Source: Erythrobacter longus (GTDB lineage Bacteria > Pseudomonadota > Alphaproteobacteria > Sphingomonadales > Sphingomonadaceae). From it: 64,000 nt of DNA. Position 1 is the stretch's first letter. Each line of letters begins with the position of its first letter. The notes under the pieces were generated by a model. It searched no databases. It worked only from the letters and a program-made list of their open reading frames with translations, and was not told where the DNA came from. Below, piece after piece: positions 9,282-18,757 of this stretch. Made by a program: the position numbers and the translations under genes. Location: the NCBI RefSeq assembly GCF_000715015.1, contig NZ_JMIW01000004.1:62001-126000 (forward strand), given 5' to 3'.

Positions 9282-10999
9282 GGCTCCGCGCATTCGCAAC
9301 CGCAGCGGCATTGGTCGCCTGCCTGCTGGCTTTCCCAACAGCAGCACAGCAGCAAGACGCGAGGGCCGAAGGCAAGACCTTCGGAGAGAGCCTGCGCGGT
9401 GATGCTCAGCAAGCCGCGCGGGCCCGGCCAGATGCGGTCGACATTCCCAATTTCGACCGACAAGCGGTGCGAGATCTCGAACGGCTTGCCGACAATCCTG
9501 ACCAGATCGAGGCCGCTGCCGGGGCTACATCGCGCAACCATCAGGGCCATCGCGTGGTGCGCGACAGCCTCGCCAATCGCGCACGCTTTGAAAGCAACGA
9601 CATTGAAGCGGTTATAGCCCGCAGTCTGGCAATCAATGAAGCTCCGCTCGATTACACCAGTGGTATGTCGATTTCGGGCAGCCAGGGCGAATGCGTGCCT
9701 CTGCCACCTGGTTCCGGGTCAGCTGGCACTTACACTGCGACATGCAACACAGGCACAAGGATCGAGCAATCGCAGGGGCAATGCTCTGTCCCGCTCGTCG
9801 CCAGCGTGACCCAGCGCCAGCAATGGCATTATCTCTGCAATGAGACTGGCTTTGCTCCAAACCTGCCGCTCTGCAGCAGTTTTGATCAAGGACAGTGCCG
9901 GGTGACCGGCTATCGTCCTGGCCTCTGCTTGCAATGGCGCGACGACGGATATCGCCGCTTCTGCACCGAGCCCGGTGATCCGATCGCTGAAATTACCTGT
10001 GATGCGCCGGATCCGCGCTACTCGCCTTTTGCAATCACCACTCAAAACACGGTCGAGACCGCTCGCGATGAAACTCAATGCTTGCCGCTCGCTGAAGACG
10101 GGGATTGCACGCTCGAGGCCGAAATCTGCAGTGATGATAGCCCCCAAACCCGTATCATCGATGGGGTGGCAGTCACACAAAGTTGCTGGGAATGGGAACG
10201 CCAATACAGCTGCACATCGCGCGAAGCAGCAAGCGATTGCTCGGACATTGAGCAGCTGGGCACCTGCCGCTTTGTTCGCGAAGTTTGCATCACCGACGAG
10301 ACGCCATGTGAGACCTGGGAGCGTATCTACGAATGCCCGCTTCCAGAAACGGAGAACTCGCAGCAATTCGTTTGCGACGGCGATGTCTATTGCATCGACG
10401 GGTCCTGCGAGACGATCGAGCGCACCGCCAATGACGAATTCAAGGATGCGGTTACTGCACTCCATGCGATGGACGAAGCGCGCGGCCAATTCGATCCGGA
10501 CACGCTGACACTTTTCCGGGGAACCCGAAACACCTGCTCGTCCAAGGTCTTTGGCGTTCTCAACTGTTGCAAGGGCAAAGGCTTTCCACTGATCCCCGGC
10601 ATCAGCTTGCTGGTCGCGCTTGGCTGCGACCGCGAAGAAGTTTTGCTCCACGAACGCGATGCTCAAGGCCTGTGCGCCTATGTCGGGACCTATTGCTCGA
10701 AGAAATTCCTCGGCGTCTGCCTGACCAAGAGAAAGGCCTATTGCTGCTTTGAGAGCAAGCTCTCGCGCATTCTCCAGGAACAAGGCCGCAAGCAGCTTCC
10801 CAAGCCCTGGGACAAACCCAAGGAAGAGCAATGCGAGGGCTTCACCCTCGACGAGTTCGCGCAGCTGGATCTCAGCCAAATGGATTTCAGCGAAGTCTAT
10901 GCTGAATTTACCGAGGCGGCGCGGCTTCCCGACGAACTCGAGACCAGCGTCCTCATCCAACAAAAGATCGAAGACTATTCCGCAAGGAGTGGCCAATGA
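9278..10999 (+). CDS. traN: TraN, mating-pair stabilisation outer-membrane protein
   Basis: TraN sits in the outer membrane of the donor and stabilises contact with the recipient. This 573-residue protein starts at the ATG at 9278 (AAGGAGATCAGCG before it) with signal MRLRAFATAAALVACLLAF. About 32 cysteines fill the middle and C-terminal parts, for example CRFVREVC, LNCCKGKG and YCCFESK, in the arrangement typical of TraN. The recipient-contact region is the variable middle part. An in-frame extension upstream of 9278 overlaps trbC and is rejected. Stop overlaps traF as ATGA. Confidence 0.92.
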   Translation: MRLRAFATAAALVACLLAFPTAAQQQDARAEGKTFGESLRGDAQQAARARPDAVDIPNFDRQAVRDLERLADNPDQIEAAAGATSRNHQGHRVVRDSLANRARFESNDIEAVIARSLAINEAPLDYTSGMSISGSQGECVPLPPGSGSAGTYTATCNTGTRIEQSQGQCSVPLVASVTQRQQWHYLCNETGFAPNLPLCSSFDQGQCRVTGYRPGLCLQWRDDGYRRFCTEPGDPIAEITCDAPDPRYSPFAITTQNTVETARDETQCLPLAEDGDCTLEAEICSDDSPQTRIIDGVAVTQSCWEWERQYSCTSREAASDCSDIEQLGTCRFVREVCITDETPCETWERIYECPLPETENSQQFVCDGDVYCIDGSCETIERTANDEFKDAVTALHAMDEARGQFDPDTLTLFRGTRNTCSSKVFGVLNCCKGKGFPLIPGISLLVALGCDREEVLLHERDAQGLCAYVGTYCSKKFLGVCLTKRKAYCCFESKLSRILQEQGRKQLPKPWDKPKEEQCEGFTLDEFAQLDLSQMDFSEVYAEFTEAARLPDELETSVLIQQKIEDYSARSGQ

Positions 11000-11811
11000 C
11001 GCGCCGCCAATTGATAACCGTCCTGACCGTGTGGCTCGCCGCTCTGAACCCCGGCCCGGCAGCTGCGCAGCAAACCCAGACGGCAGAGGCGGCGACGACC
11101 GCTGACAGCCTCTACTGCGAGCAGCGCCGGCTCGGTTACTGGTTCTATTGCGTCAAGCCAGTGCCAGCAGCCGAACCCGAAAAGGAGCAGCCCGCGAAGG
11201 AAGTGCCGGCAACGCAGCAGCTCGACGCGATCACCGAAGAATTGCGCGAGTTGAAAGCCCGCGCGATCCTCTATCCGACACCGGAGAACGTCACCGCCTA
11301 TATCCGTTTTCAACGCGCACAGCTCGACCGAGCTTCGTTGTTCTCGGATGTCTGGCAGCGCGCCATCTGGCAGGATCCCGAACTCGACTACACGCTTGAG
11401 CGCCCGGTCGGCGCGCTTGCCAAGAAGCAATGGCAGGACGCCCGCGCTGCCGACCGCGATGCGGTGATGGCGCGGCTCTCCGAGCGCTACGGCCTGTTCT
11501 ATTTCTTTTCCCAGACCTGCGGGGCCTGCGAGGTCATGAGCCCAATCGTCAGGTCGGTCGCGGATCGCTGGCGCATCACGGTGCGGGCGATCTCAACCGA
11601 CGGCGGACCGTCTCAGCACTTCCCCGATTACAAGGTCGAAAGCGGCCAGCGTCCGCGCATGGGGCTCGAGCCGGGGATCACGCCGGCGCTGGTGCTGTGG
11701 GACAGCGTCGCGAAGCGCCCGATCCCGATCGGTTACGGCGTTCTCTCGGCCGACGAACTCCAGGACCGCATCTATCTCCTCACCGCAAAGGAAGCCGGAC
11801 ATGATTACTAG
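10996..11811 (+). CDS. traF: TraF, thioredoxin-like conjugation protein
   Basis: A signal peptide is followed by a charged linker and a C-terminal thioredoxin fold with FFSQTCGACEVMSPIV, so this TraF keeps a CGAC redox pair. Many F-plasmid TraF proteins have lost theirs. The protein (271 residues) acts in the periplasm in pilus assembly. Together with the DsbC-like protein it may supply disulfides to TraN, TraU and TraH. It overlaps traN by four bases and traH by eleven, in the usual traF-traH-traG order. Confidence 0.92.
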   Translation: MTRRQLITVLTVWLAALNPGPAAAQQTQTAEAATTADSLYCEQRRLGYWFYCVKPVPAAEPEKEQPAKEVPATQQLDAITEELRELKARAILYPTPENVTAYIRFQRAQLDRASLFSDVWQRAIWQDPELDYTLERPVGALAKKQWQDARAADRDAVMARLSERYGLFYFFSQTCGACEVMSPIVRSVADRWRITVRAISTDGGPSQHFPDYKVESGQRPRMGLEPGITPALVLWDSVAKRPIPIGYGVLSADELQDRIYLLTAKEAGHDY

Positions 11812-13237
11812 CATTCGCAATACGGCGCTCACCATAGCCGCAGCCAGCATGGTTGCTTCACCTGTCGCCGCGAATGTTGGCGACAGCATGGACCGGTTCA
11901 TGGACGATATGGGGGCGGCGGCGAATGTCACCGGCCCGACCGCGTTCGAAGGCCAGTCAGCAGGCTATTACAGCCTCGGCAATGTCTGGACGCGCTTTCC
12001 GCAAAAGACGACCAACATCGCCAATCTGCAACTCCCGAGAGCACGGGCCGGCTGCGGCGGGATCGACATTTTCGCCGGGTCCTTTTCCTTCATCAATGCA
12101 AGCGAGATGGTCGCGCTCATGAAGGCGGTCGCGAACAACGCGGTCGGGTTCGCCTTCAGCCTGGCGATCGATACCGTCTGCCCCGAGTGCAACAAGATTA
12201 TGCAGGAGTTCAGTCAGAAAGCGCAGCTGATGAACAATCTCTCGATCAACTCCTGCGAGATGGCGCAAGGGTTAGTCGGCGGCATCTGGCCCAAGGGCGA
12301 TCTGGCCGACAAGGCGATCTGCGAGGCGATCGGCAATTCGGAAGGGATCTTCACCGATTACGCCGCGGCCAAGCATGGCTGCGGCACAAGGGGCCAACGC
12401 GCTTCAACGAACGACAGCGCCGGCACTGACTATGCTGACGTCAATCCCGGCGTCGCGCGCAACTATACCTGGCACGTCCTCAAAAAGAGCGCGTTCTTCA
12501 ACCCCGGCGGGACCTTCGACCGTGACCTCGCCGAATATGCGATGACGCTCATCGGCACGGTGATCTATGTTCCACCAAGCGATGACGAGGCGGGCAAGTT
12601 TGTGCCTTTCGCAGGCGATGCCTCATCAACTCTGGTAACCGCGCTGCTTGACGGGACACAGGGTCAGTCAGTGCGGGTGTTCCGATGCGACGAGCCGGAC
12701 CAGTGCCTCGATCCGAGCTTCCAGCAGATGAGCCTGACGAGCGCGAAAGCCATCCGGCCTCGTGTGGCGCGGCTCATTGGTAGCATGGTCGAGGCGATCC
12801 GCAGCGATACCGCAATTGGGAACGAAGAGAAGGAGCTCCTGCAGGTAGCCTCGGTCCCGCTCTACAAGATCCTGACAGTTCAGGCCGCCTACGGACGCGG
12901 CATGCCCACTGATGATCGCGACACGCTTGCCGAGATAGCCAGCATCGATCTTCTCTATGCCATACTCGAAAGGATAACGGCCGAGGCTGGCCGGTCGATG
13001 GCGAGCTTCATCGCGGCCGATGAAGCCAAGCTCGCCATCTGGCGCGCTCAGGTCGCCGAAGTGCGTTCAAGCCTCTCACAGCGCCAGGCAACCGGCCAAG
13101 CGCGGGTCTCAGCCATTATGCAGATCATCGAGAAGACGGCGATGATCGAGAACATGCTGGCAGCTTCGATGTCGCCGTCGATGGCCGCTGCCCTCGACTG
13201 GTCACGCGGGATGCAGTCCCGTTCGATCATCCCATAG
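11801..13237 (+). CDS. traH: TraH, periplasmic conjugation protein
   Basis: TraH (478 residues) is an exported protein of the F-type pilus assembly complex. Evidence: signal peptide ending SPVAA, the N-terminal blocks YYSLGNVWTRFP and RAGCGGIDIFAGSFSFI, which are strongly conserved in TraH, and the CPECNKIM / INSCEMAQGLVGGIWP cysteine region that follows. The C-terminal third is helical and coiled-coil-like. The ATG at 11801 overlaps traF by 11 bases. Nothing appears damaged. Confidence 0.95.
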   Translation: MITSIRNTALTIAAASMVASPVAANVGDSMDRFMDDMGAAANVTGPTAFEGQSAGYYSLGNVWTRFPQKTTNIANLQLPRARAGCGGIDIFAGSFSFINASEMVALMKAVANNAVGFAFSLAIDTVCPECNKIMQEFSQKAQLMNNLSINSCEMAQGLVGGIWPKGDLADKAICEAIGNSEGIFTDYAAAKHGCGTRGQRASTNDSAGTDYADVNPGVARNYTWHVLKKSAFFNPGGTFDRDLAEYAMTLIGTVIYVPPSDDEAGKFVPFAGDASSTLVTALLDGTQGQSVRVFRCDEPDQCLDPSFQQMSLTSAKAIRPRVARLIGSMVEAIRSDTAIGNEEKELLQVASVPLYKILTVQAAYGRGMPTDDRDTLAEIASIDLLYAILERITAEAGRSMASFIAADEAKLAIWRAQVAEVRSSLSQRQATGQARVSAIMQIIEKTAMIENMLAASMSPSMAAALDWSRGMQSRSIIP

Positions 13238-13249
13238 GGAGCAGGCGGA

Positions 13250-15952
13250 ATGGTCGAGATCTTCACGATTGGCGGCGGCGAGTACATCGTTAACGTCCTC
13301 AACGCTGTCGCCGCATGGACCGGCGCTGGCGGCTATAAGAGCCTGATACAGGTCGCGCTGGTGATGGGGATGGCGCTGGCGGTTATCGTGGTGGCGTTTA
13401 ACCAGGACTGGCGCGCATGGCTCAATTGGTTCCTCGGCGCGACGCTCATCTATATGTGCTTGATGGTTCCGCGGATGGACGTGCAGGTCACCGACCGCGT
13501 CAATCCCAGCCTCGCACCGGCAACGGTCGCCAACGTTCCGCTCGGCCTCGCCCTGATGGCGAGTTTCACCAGTCAGGCGGGTGATTATCTGACCCGCTCG
13601 GCCGAGCTCGTCTTTGGCCTGCCTGATGATCTCAACTATTCGAAGAACGGCATGATCTACGGCGCACGCCTCTTTGAGGCGACGAAATCGCTACGCATTG
13701 CTGATCCTGAGTTCGCCACCAACTTCGACGAACACGTCCAGCAATGCGTGTTCTATGACCTATTGCTCGGCCGCTACTCGATGAAGGAGCTTTCTGAGAG
13801 CGACGACATCTGGGCAAGCATTGCGCCGGGAAGTGCGGCACGAGCGCAGCAATTCCTCACCCGGCAGGCGGACGACAGCGTCACGGCTTCGATTATCACC
13901 TGCCGCGAAGCCTACACCGCGCTTTCAGGTCAATGGGCGAACATGATCGATGAGATGACGCTGGTGGCAGGACGCCAGCTCTATCCGCGCCAGAGCGAAG
14001 CGCTCGCCAAGACCAAACTGATGGCGGACCTGCCGGTCGCTTACCAATATCTCACCGGCATCTCTCGCAGCGCGAGCGACATCTTCCGCCAGGTGCTGAC
14101 CATCAACGCCATGAACCAGGCAATGCATGGCTTTGCCGGATCAAGCGGGACGAGCAGTGTGGATGTGTTTGCGCAGACCAGAGCCGATATCCAGACAGAG
14201 CGCACCTATTCCTCGATTGCGCATAACGCCATGAAATGGGTGCCGATCCTTAATGTCGTGCTGACCGTGGTGTTCTACGCTCTGTTCCCGGTCCTCTTCC
14301 CACTTTTCCTGATGCCCAAGACAGGTCCGATCGCGCTCAGAGGCTACGTCACGGGCTTCTTCTATCTTGCGGCCTGGGGGCCACTCTTCGTGATCCTGCA
14401 CATGATCCTGATGTTCAAGGGTGCTGGCGATGTTGCTGCTGCCGGCGGCAGTTCAGGCCTTAGTCTTTCGACCTTTGCCGGAATGAGCGACGTCAACAGC
14501 GATATCGGCATCCTCGCCGGTTATCTTGTGGCCTCAATTCCCTTTCTTGCTGGTGGCGTGGCGCGCGGCGCGCTGGCGATCTCAGGGCAAGCGACGAGCT
14601 ATCTGAACCCGAGCCAGAACGCAGCCGAAGAAGCTGCACGCGACGCCAGCACGGGCAATGTCTCTCTGGGCAACTCGAACATCGACAATTCGAACGTGTT
14701 CTCGCGGCAGTTCGCTCAAGGAAACCTCGCACCCAATATCGCCTATGGTGCGACGCAGACGCGCAGCATCAGCGACACTGGCACTCAGACGACCAGCTTT
14801 CCCGATGGCGAGTTCGCTGCAGTCCCAAATTCGAGTTACCCGTTCACCCCGACACTTGGTCAGGATTTCTCAAGCAGGCTGTCGACCATGGCGAGCGAAA
14901 GCCGCAGCCAAAGCCAATCCTTCTCCAACCTCGCACAGCAATCGACAAGCTCAGCGGTCACACGCTTTAGCGAGCTGCGCGATGCCTACACCCGGTCCCG
15001 CTCCAATGAGACGGTCAGCGGAACGTCAACGAACGATAGCATTGGCCGAACCTTCAGCGAGCTCGACAATGCGTCCAACACACTGCAGCAGCAGTTTGGC
15101 CTGTCCCGCCGGGCATCGGACGACATCACGGTCTCATGGTTCTTGAATGGCGATGCGGGGGTCGGAGCCAAGGCGGAAGGGGACATCTTCAGCGGCAGCG
15201 GAGTGGTAAAAGGGGGGCGCAACCAGAGTTGGACCGACAGCGATATAGGGATCGCCTCGGAAGATCGTTCGCGCATCGAGAATGCACTCAGCCAGATTTC
15301 AGAGAGTCAGAATTGGTCTAGCTCGAGAGAAGGTTTCTTGCGTGAGACCAGTTCAAGCTCAGAAGCGCTTGTCTCGAGTAGCGCAGCCGGTGTCACAACT
15401 TCCCTTACCGAAGCGCAAAGCTATACGCTCGAAGCGCGCCGCGCCGAGGAGATAGCCAATCGGCTCGAGAGCCAGGCCAGCTGGTATGAGAGTTCCAATG
15501 CAGCTGGTACTTTGAATCTAAGCCAGGCCTATCGCGAATGGGGCATGGCCGAGATCGAATCCAACCGCGATTATTATGGCCAGGCGCGCTTTGATGACAT
15601 CGATTTTCAGATGAGCGCGCAAGGACAGCAACTGCAAGCGCGGTTTGTGGAAAGCTATGCTGACGGGCTCAATGATGAGATCGCGAGCGAGCTTGTCTTG
15701 CCTGATGCAGCGCCAGTGACCCGGCCAAATGTCGGAAGCGCGAGCAGTGTGCGCGGCTCGGTTCAGCTTGGCGGCGCGCCAAACTCTCTCGGAGATCCGT
15801 CAGATGGCCGAGAAGAGATCGCGCGCGACGTCAGCCAGAAGCAGAGAGAGGGCTCTCGAAGTATTGAGCAACGAAGACGAAGGCTTGATCGGACTACTCG
15901 GGACGCCCAAGGAGCATCTGCCGAGGCGGCTGATGGAGTGAAGGAATGGTAG
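13250..15952 (+). CDS. traG: TraG, mating-pair stabilisation / pilus protein
   Basis: This 900-residue protein has a polytopic N-terminal half (membrane segments near residues 20-50, 55-75, 335-365, 370-400 and 420-445) and a long, soluble C-terminal half rich in Ser, Gln and Asn, such as SSRLSTMASESRSQSQSF. F TraG uses the N-terminal half for pilus assembly and the C-terminal half for mate stabilisation. Its start ATG follows GGGAGCAGGCGGA, 12 bases after traH. It closes the transfer operon: the next gene is on the other strand and ends two bases away. Confidence 0.92.
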   Translation: MVEIFTIGGGEYIVNVLNAVAAWTGAGGYKSLIQVALVMGMALAVIVVAFNQDWRAWLNWFLGATLIYMCLMVPRMDVQVTDRVNPSLAPATVANVPLGLALMASFTSQAGDYLTRSAELVFGLPDDLNYSKNGMIYGARLFEATKSLRIADPEFATNFDEHVQQCVFYDLLLGRYSMKELSESDDIWASIAPGSAARAQQFLTRQADDSVTASIITCREAYTALSGQWANMIDEMTLVAGRQLYPRQSEALAKTKLMADLPVAYQYLTGISRSASDIFRQVLTINAMNQAMHGFAGSSGTSSVDVFAQTRADIQTERTYSSIAHNAMKWVPILNVVLTVVFYALFPVLFPLFLMPKTGPIALRGYVTGFFYLAAWGPLFVILHMILMFKGAGDVAAAGGSSGLSLSTFAGMSDVNSDIGILAGYLVASIPFLAGGVARGALAISGQATSYLNPSQNAAEEAARDASTGNVSLGNSNIDNSNVFSRQFAQGNLAPNIAYGATQTRSISDTGTQTTSFPDGEFAAVPNSSYPFTPTLGQDFSSRLSTMASESRSQSQSFSNLAQQSTSSAVTRFSELRDAYTRSRSNETVSGTSTNDSIGRTFSELDNASNTLQQQFGLSRRASDDITVSWFLNGDAGVGAKAEGDIFSGSGVVKGGRNQSWTDSDIGIASEDRSRIENALSQISESQNWSSSREGFLRETSSSSEALVSSSAAGVTTSLTEAQSYTLEARRAEEIANRLESQASWYESSNAAGTLNLSQAYREWGMAEIESNRDYYGQARFDDIDFQMSAQGQQLQARFVESYADGLNDEIASELVLPDAAPVTRPNVGSASSVRGSVQLGGAPNSLGDPSDGREEIARDVSQKQREGSRSIEQRRRRLDRTTRDAQGASAEAADGVKEW

Positions 15953-15953
15953 G

Positions 15954-16154
15954 TCATATCAAACCGTCATAGATGATGACGTAGACTATGAATGCTGCCG
16001 CCACCAAGGCAGCAAGGATTAAGGCTCTTCGCTCCCACGGGTCGGCCCAAGCTTTCTGCCAACGATACTTTGCTCGTCGGTTCTCAGCGATGGCGCGATC
16101 GATCTCCCGGAAGCCCTCCCAGTCCTTATCCTTATGATTTTTCTCATCGGGCAT
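15954..16154 (-). CDS. Small C-terminally anchored membrane protein, unknown
   Basis: The product has 66 residues: a charged N-terminal part (PDEKNHKDKDWEGFREIDRA) and one hydrophobic segment near the C-terminus (ALILAALVAAAFIVYVII). That suggests a tail-anchored inner-membrane protein facing the cytoplasm. I chose the ATG at 16154, seven bases after AAGGAG; an upstream ATG at 16178 lacks such a site. It converges on traG and is divergent from hipB, so the operator-like repeats at 16181-16317 also lie in its own promoter region. I do not recognise a family. Confidence 0.65.
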   Translation of the reverse strand: MPDEKNHKDKDWEGFREIDRAIAENRRAKYRWQKAWADPWERRALILAALVAAAFIVYVIIYDGLI

Positions 16155-16180
16155 ACCGGCACTCCTTAATTCAGTCATAA

Positions 16181-16317
16181 CGTATCGATATTAACGCATT
16201 AACTGGCCTTATCGCGATTACGCATCGATATTGACACATTATAGCTTGCTATGTAAAGACGCAAAATCGCTACACAAAGATCCATTCTTGAGGTAACGTG
16301 TCGATAATGACGCATTA
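16181..16317. promoter_or_regulatory. Three operator-like direct repeats before hipBA
   Basis: Three 21-base imperfect direct repeats with the core TCGATATTAACGCATTA occur at 16181-16201, 16221-16241 and 16297-16317. The first two are 40 bases apart and the third starts 76 bases later. The third covers the hipB GTG start itself. HipB proteins bind operators upstream of their own operon, so these are likely HipB sites (inference). The arrangement would block both initiation of transcription and access to the start region. The surrounding DNA is AT-rich, as expected for a promoter shared with the divergent small membrane gene. Confidence 0.6.
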
Positions 16318-16666
16318 TAATTCATCAGACTTGCGTCCACTCTCGATGCTGCTGTCCGACTTCGGGCAGCAGCTTGAAGCCTATCGTATATCACGCAATC
16401 TCAAACAGGCCGAGCTTGCAGAGTTAGCAGGCATCTCGCGTTCAACACTTTCACGCTTGGAATCAGGCAATGGCGGGACAATCGATAGCCTTGCGAGGAT
16501 CATGCGAGCGCTCGATATCGAAGATCGCCTTCTGGATATCGTACCCGACGCTAAGCTGAGCCCGCTTGATCCGCGATCGGACACGGGCAGAGCGCGGCAG
16601 CGAGTGCGGAAACCCTCGGCAAGCGAGCCAAGTGAAGACTGGAGTTGGGGTGACGAAGCCCCATGA
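16298..16666 (+). CDS. hipB: HipB-like antitoxin, XRE-family helix-turn-helix
   Basis: This 122-residue protein has an XRE-type DNA-binding domain near residues 20-80 with LEAYRISRNLKQAELAELAG and ISRSTLSRLESGNGG. The C-terminal tail is basic and disordered (GRARQRVRKPSASEPSEDW). HipB represses the operon and holds the kinase HipA inactive. The GTG at 16298 follows GAGG by four bases and lies inside an operator-like repeat; an ATG three codons later is an alternative. It overlaps hipA by ATGA, the usual hipBA order. Confidence 0.87.
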   Translation: MSIMTHYNSSDLRPLSMLLSDFGQQLEAYRISRNLKQAELAELAGISRSTLSRLESGNGGTIDSLARIMRALDIEDRLLDIVPDAKLSPLDPRSDTGRARQRVRKPSASEPSEDWSWGDEAP

Positions 16667-17964
16667 GCCGCGCAGTCGTAAATCTCTGGGGTCGGCAGAT
16701 CGGCGCAATTCTGTGGGATGAGGACCGCGATGTCGGGGTTTTCGAATACACTCCGGAGTTCACCCGCAGCGGTATCGAGGTGGCACCGCTGACAATGCCG
16801 CTGCGAAGCGGTGTTTATGACTTTCCTGCATTGAATTACGAGACATTCAAGGGACTGCCGGGAATGCTCGCTGACAGTCTACCCGATAAGTTCGGCAACG
16901 CCCTCATCAACCGATGGCTCACTGAACAGGGCCGAACAACTGACAGCTTCGATCCGGTTGAACGGCTCTGCTACACCGGTCGCAGAGGCATGGGCGCGCT
17001 TGAGTTCGAGCCTTCGACAGGCGAGCGACGCGAACAAGGCGGCCCCGTTGACATTGCTCCGCTTGTCGATCTGGCCAACCGAGTGCTTGCCGCGAGAGAA
17101 GAGCTCTCTGGCGTCCTCAAAAGCGACGATGATCATCATGCTCTTCAGGAAATCCTGCGCGTCGGCACCTCCGCTGGTGGCGCGCGCGCCAAGGCCGTTC
17201 TTGCCTGGAACGAAGAGACGGGCGAATTCCACTCTGGCCAGCTGACGGCAGGCCCGGGCTATACCCAATGGCTTGTCAAATTCGACGGCGTGTCAGGCAA
17301 TGCCGATAAGGAGCTGGCCGATCCCATGGGCTTCGGGCGACTTGAATACGCATGTTATCTGCTAGCGAGGGAGGCCGGTATCGACATGGCTCGCTCACGC
17401 CTGCACGAAGAAGGCGGGCGAGCACATTTCATGACCCAGCGCTTCGACCGCACGCCAGAGGGTAAGAAACTCCACATGCAGTCGCTTTGCGCAATGCGCC
17501 ATTTCGATTTCAACCTCGCTCGCGCATACAGCTACGAGCAGGCGATTGAGACCATCCGCATGCTCGGCCTCGGACGCGAAGCGATCAAGGAGCAGGTGCG
17601 CCGCGCGCTGCTCAATGTCTTCATTCGCAACCAAGACGACCACACCAAGAACATCGCCTTCCTGATGGATAGCACGGGTCGCTGGAGCCTCTCGCCCGCA
17701 TTCGATGTCGTCTACGCCTACAATCCTGACGGCGACTGGACCAACGAACACCAAATGTCACTAGCCGGGAAGACCGATGGCTTCGAACTCGAGGACCTAC
17801 TGACTTTCGGGAAGTTCGCCGACCTAAAAACAGGCGAGATCAAAGCCATGATCGAAGAAATCAAAGAGGCCATCGGCAACTGGGAGAAGCACTGCGACGT
17901 AGCGGGTGTGCCGAATGAAATTTCGCAGAGGGCGATGCGCGGCTTTCGTTCAAGCATTCGATAG
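16663..17964 (+). CDS. hipA: HipA-like Ser/Thr kinase toxin
   Basis: HipA toxins phosphorylate translation components, in E. coli glutamyl-tRNA synthetase, and drive growth arrest. The 433-residue product has an N-terminal HipA domain (MPLRSGVYDFPALNYETFKG, then GLPGMLADSLPDKFG), a glycine-rich SAGGARAK loop, the catalytic stretch IRNQDDHTKNIAF with the likely catalytic Asp and metal-binding Asn, and LSPAFDVVYAYNP with the DFD/DVV-type metal-binding Asp. All kinase landmarks are present, so it is probably active. Gene order and overlap with hipB support a type II toxin-antitoxin pair. It may stabilise the cargo or act in phage-triggered arrest. Confidence 0.92.
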   Translation: MSRAVVNLWGRQIGAILWDEDRDVGVFEYTPEFTRSGIEVAPLTMPLRSGVYDFPALNYETFKGLPGMLADSLPDKFGNALINRWLTEQGRTTDSFDPVERLCYTGRRGMGALEFEPSTGERREQGGPVDIAPLVDLANRVLAAREELSGVLKSDDDHHALQEILRVGTSAGGARAKAVLAWNEETGEFHSGQLTAGPGYTQWLVKFDGVSGNADKELADPMGFGRLEYACYLLAREAGIDMARSRLHEEGGRAHFMTQRFDRTPEGKKLHMQSLCAMRHFDFNLARAYSYEQAIETIRMLGLGREAIKEQVRRALLNVFIRNQDDHTKNIAFLMDSTGRWSLSPAFDVVYAYNPDGDWTNEHQMSLAGKTDGFELEDLLTFGKFADLKTGEIKAMIEEIKEAIGNWEKHCDVAGVPNEISQRAMRGFRSSIR

Positions 17965-18034
17965 CAGGACCGAATCTCATGGAAATCGTTGAAACGAAAT
18001 CGACTTCGGCCAACTGTGCAGGCAGAAGAATGCC

Positions 18035-18745
18035 ATGACACAGCATCGTCCGATCAGGCTTCCGGAAGTCGCAAGACTGCAAGAAGCGTTTCTGGCTTTG
18101 CGCCCTTTGGTGCGCGGCGGGCTGCCTCGCGCTCCAAAGCAGACTTACCATCTCAAAAACCTTGAGAGTTCATTTGGGGAACTGCGAACCGGGCTTTCCC
18201 AAGCGAGAGACGAGGGTGGACTTGTCAATCCATGGTCGATTTCAGGACTCAAGCGCGACGAAGTCAGAAATGCTGCTGCTCTCGCTGGAATATGGCTTCC
18301 GGAGTTTGGCGGGGCCGCTTCAAGGCGCTTCTTGGCAAATGTTCTGAATGCCGCATTGCCAAGCGAAGAATGGAGCGAGGAGCTCGCTGATGGCTACCGG
18401 ATCGAAACCGAATTCAGCCCGATCGGAGATATCTCTGATCGAGTGGACCTTGTCATCGAGTCCCGGAATCATCTTGTTGGGATCGAAGTAAAGATCGACG
18501 CAACGCTCGGGCACCAGCAGCTTGAGAGATATTCGGCATCGATGGACCGCCGCGCGTCAATAACGGGCAAGCAGTCGCACGTTTTCCTCCTTGCCCCGTT
18601 CGCAAGCCCGAACTCACAGACACCTTCCATAACTTGGAGGGAGATTTCGCGCTCCGCGAGAGCCTCAGCCGAAGGTAGGCTGCGACACCGCTCATTCGCA
18701 GAGCAGCTCATCGTCAGTTTTGGCGATCACGTCCACGCCTTCTAG
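18035..18745 (+). CDS. PD-(D/E)XK nuclease-like protein
   Basis: The 236-residue product contains a likely PD-(D/E)XK core. Near residues 125-160 the pattern is EFSPIGDISDRVDLVIES followed by LVGIEVKID, giving the acidic residue, the Asp in DRVD and the E-x-K motif of this nuclease superfamily. The region HQQLERYSASM matches the helix after the core that often carries a QxxxY pattern. It may cut DNA, but the target is unknown. It lies 70 bases after hipA and 12 bases before an unknown gene that appears to be its partner. GC content is lower than in the tra region, suggesting a separate origin. Confidence 0.68.
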   Translation: MTQHRPIRLPEVARLQEAFLALRPLVRGGLPRAPKQTYHLKNLESSFGELRTGLSQARDEGGLVNPWSISGLKRDEVRNAAALAGIWLPEFGGAASRRFLANVLNAALPSEEWSEELADGYRIETEFSPIGDISDRVDLVIESRNHLVGIEVKIDATLGHQQLERYSASMDRRASITGKQSHVFLLAPFASPNSQTPSITWREISRSARASAEGRLRHRSFAEQLIVSFGDHVHAF

Positions 18746-18757
18746 GATCTGAAGATC

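Noticed and set aside
9719..10996. Long open frame on the minus strand opposite traN
   Set aside because: It mirrors the codon structure of traN, which is clearly real, and has no ribosome site or recognisable motif.
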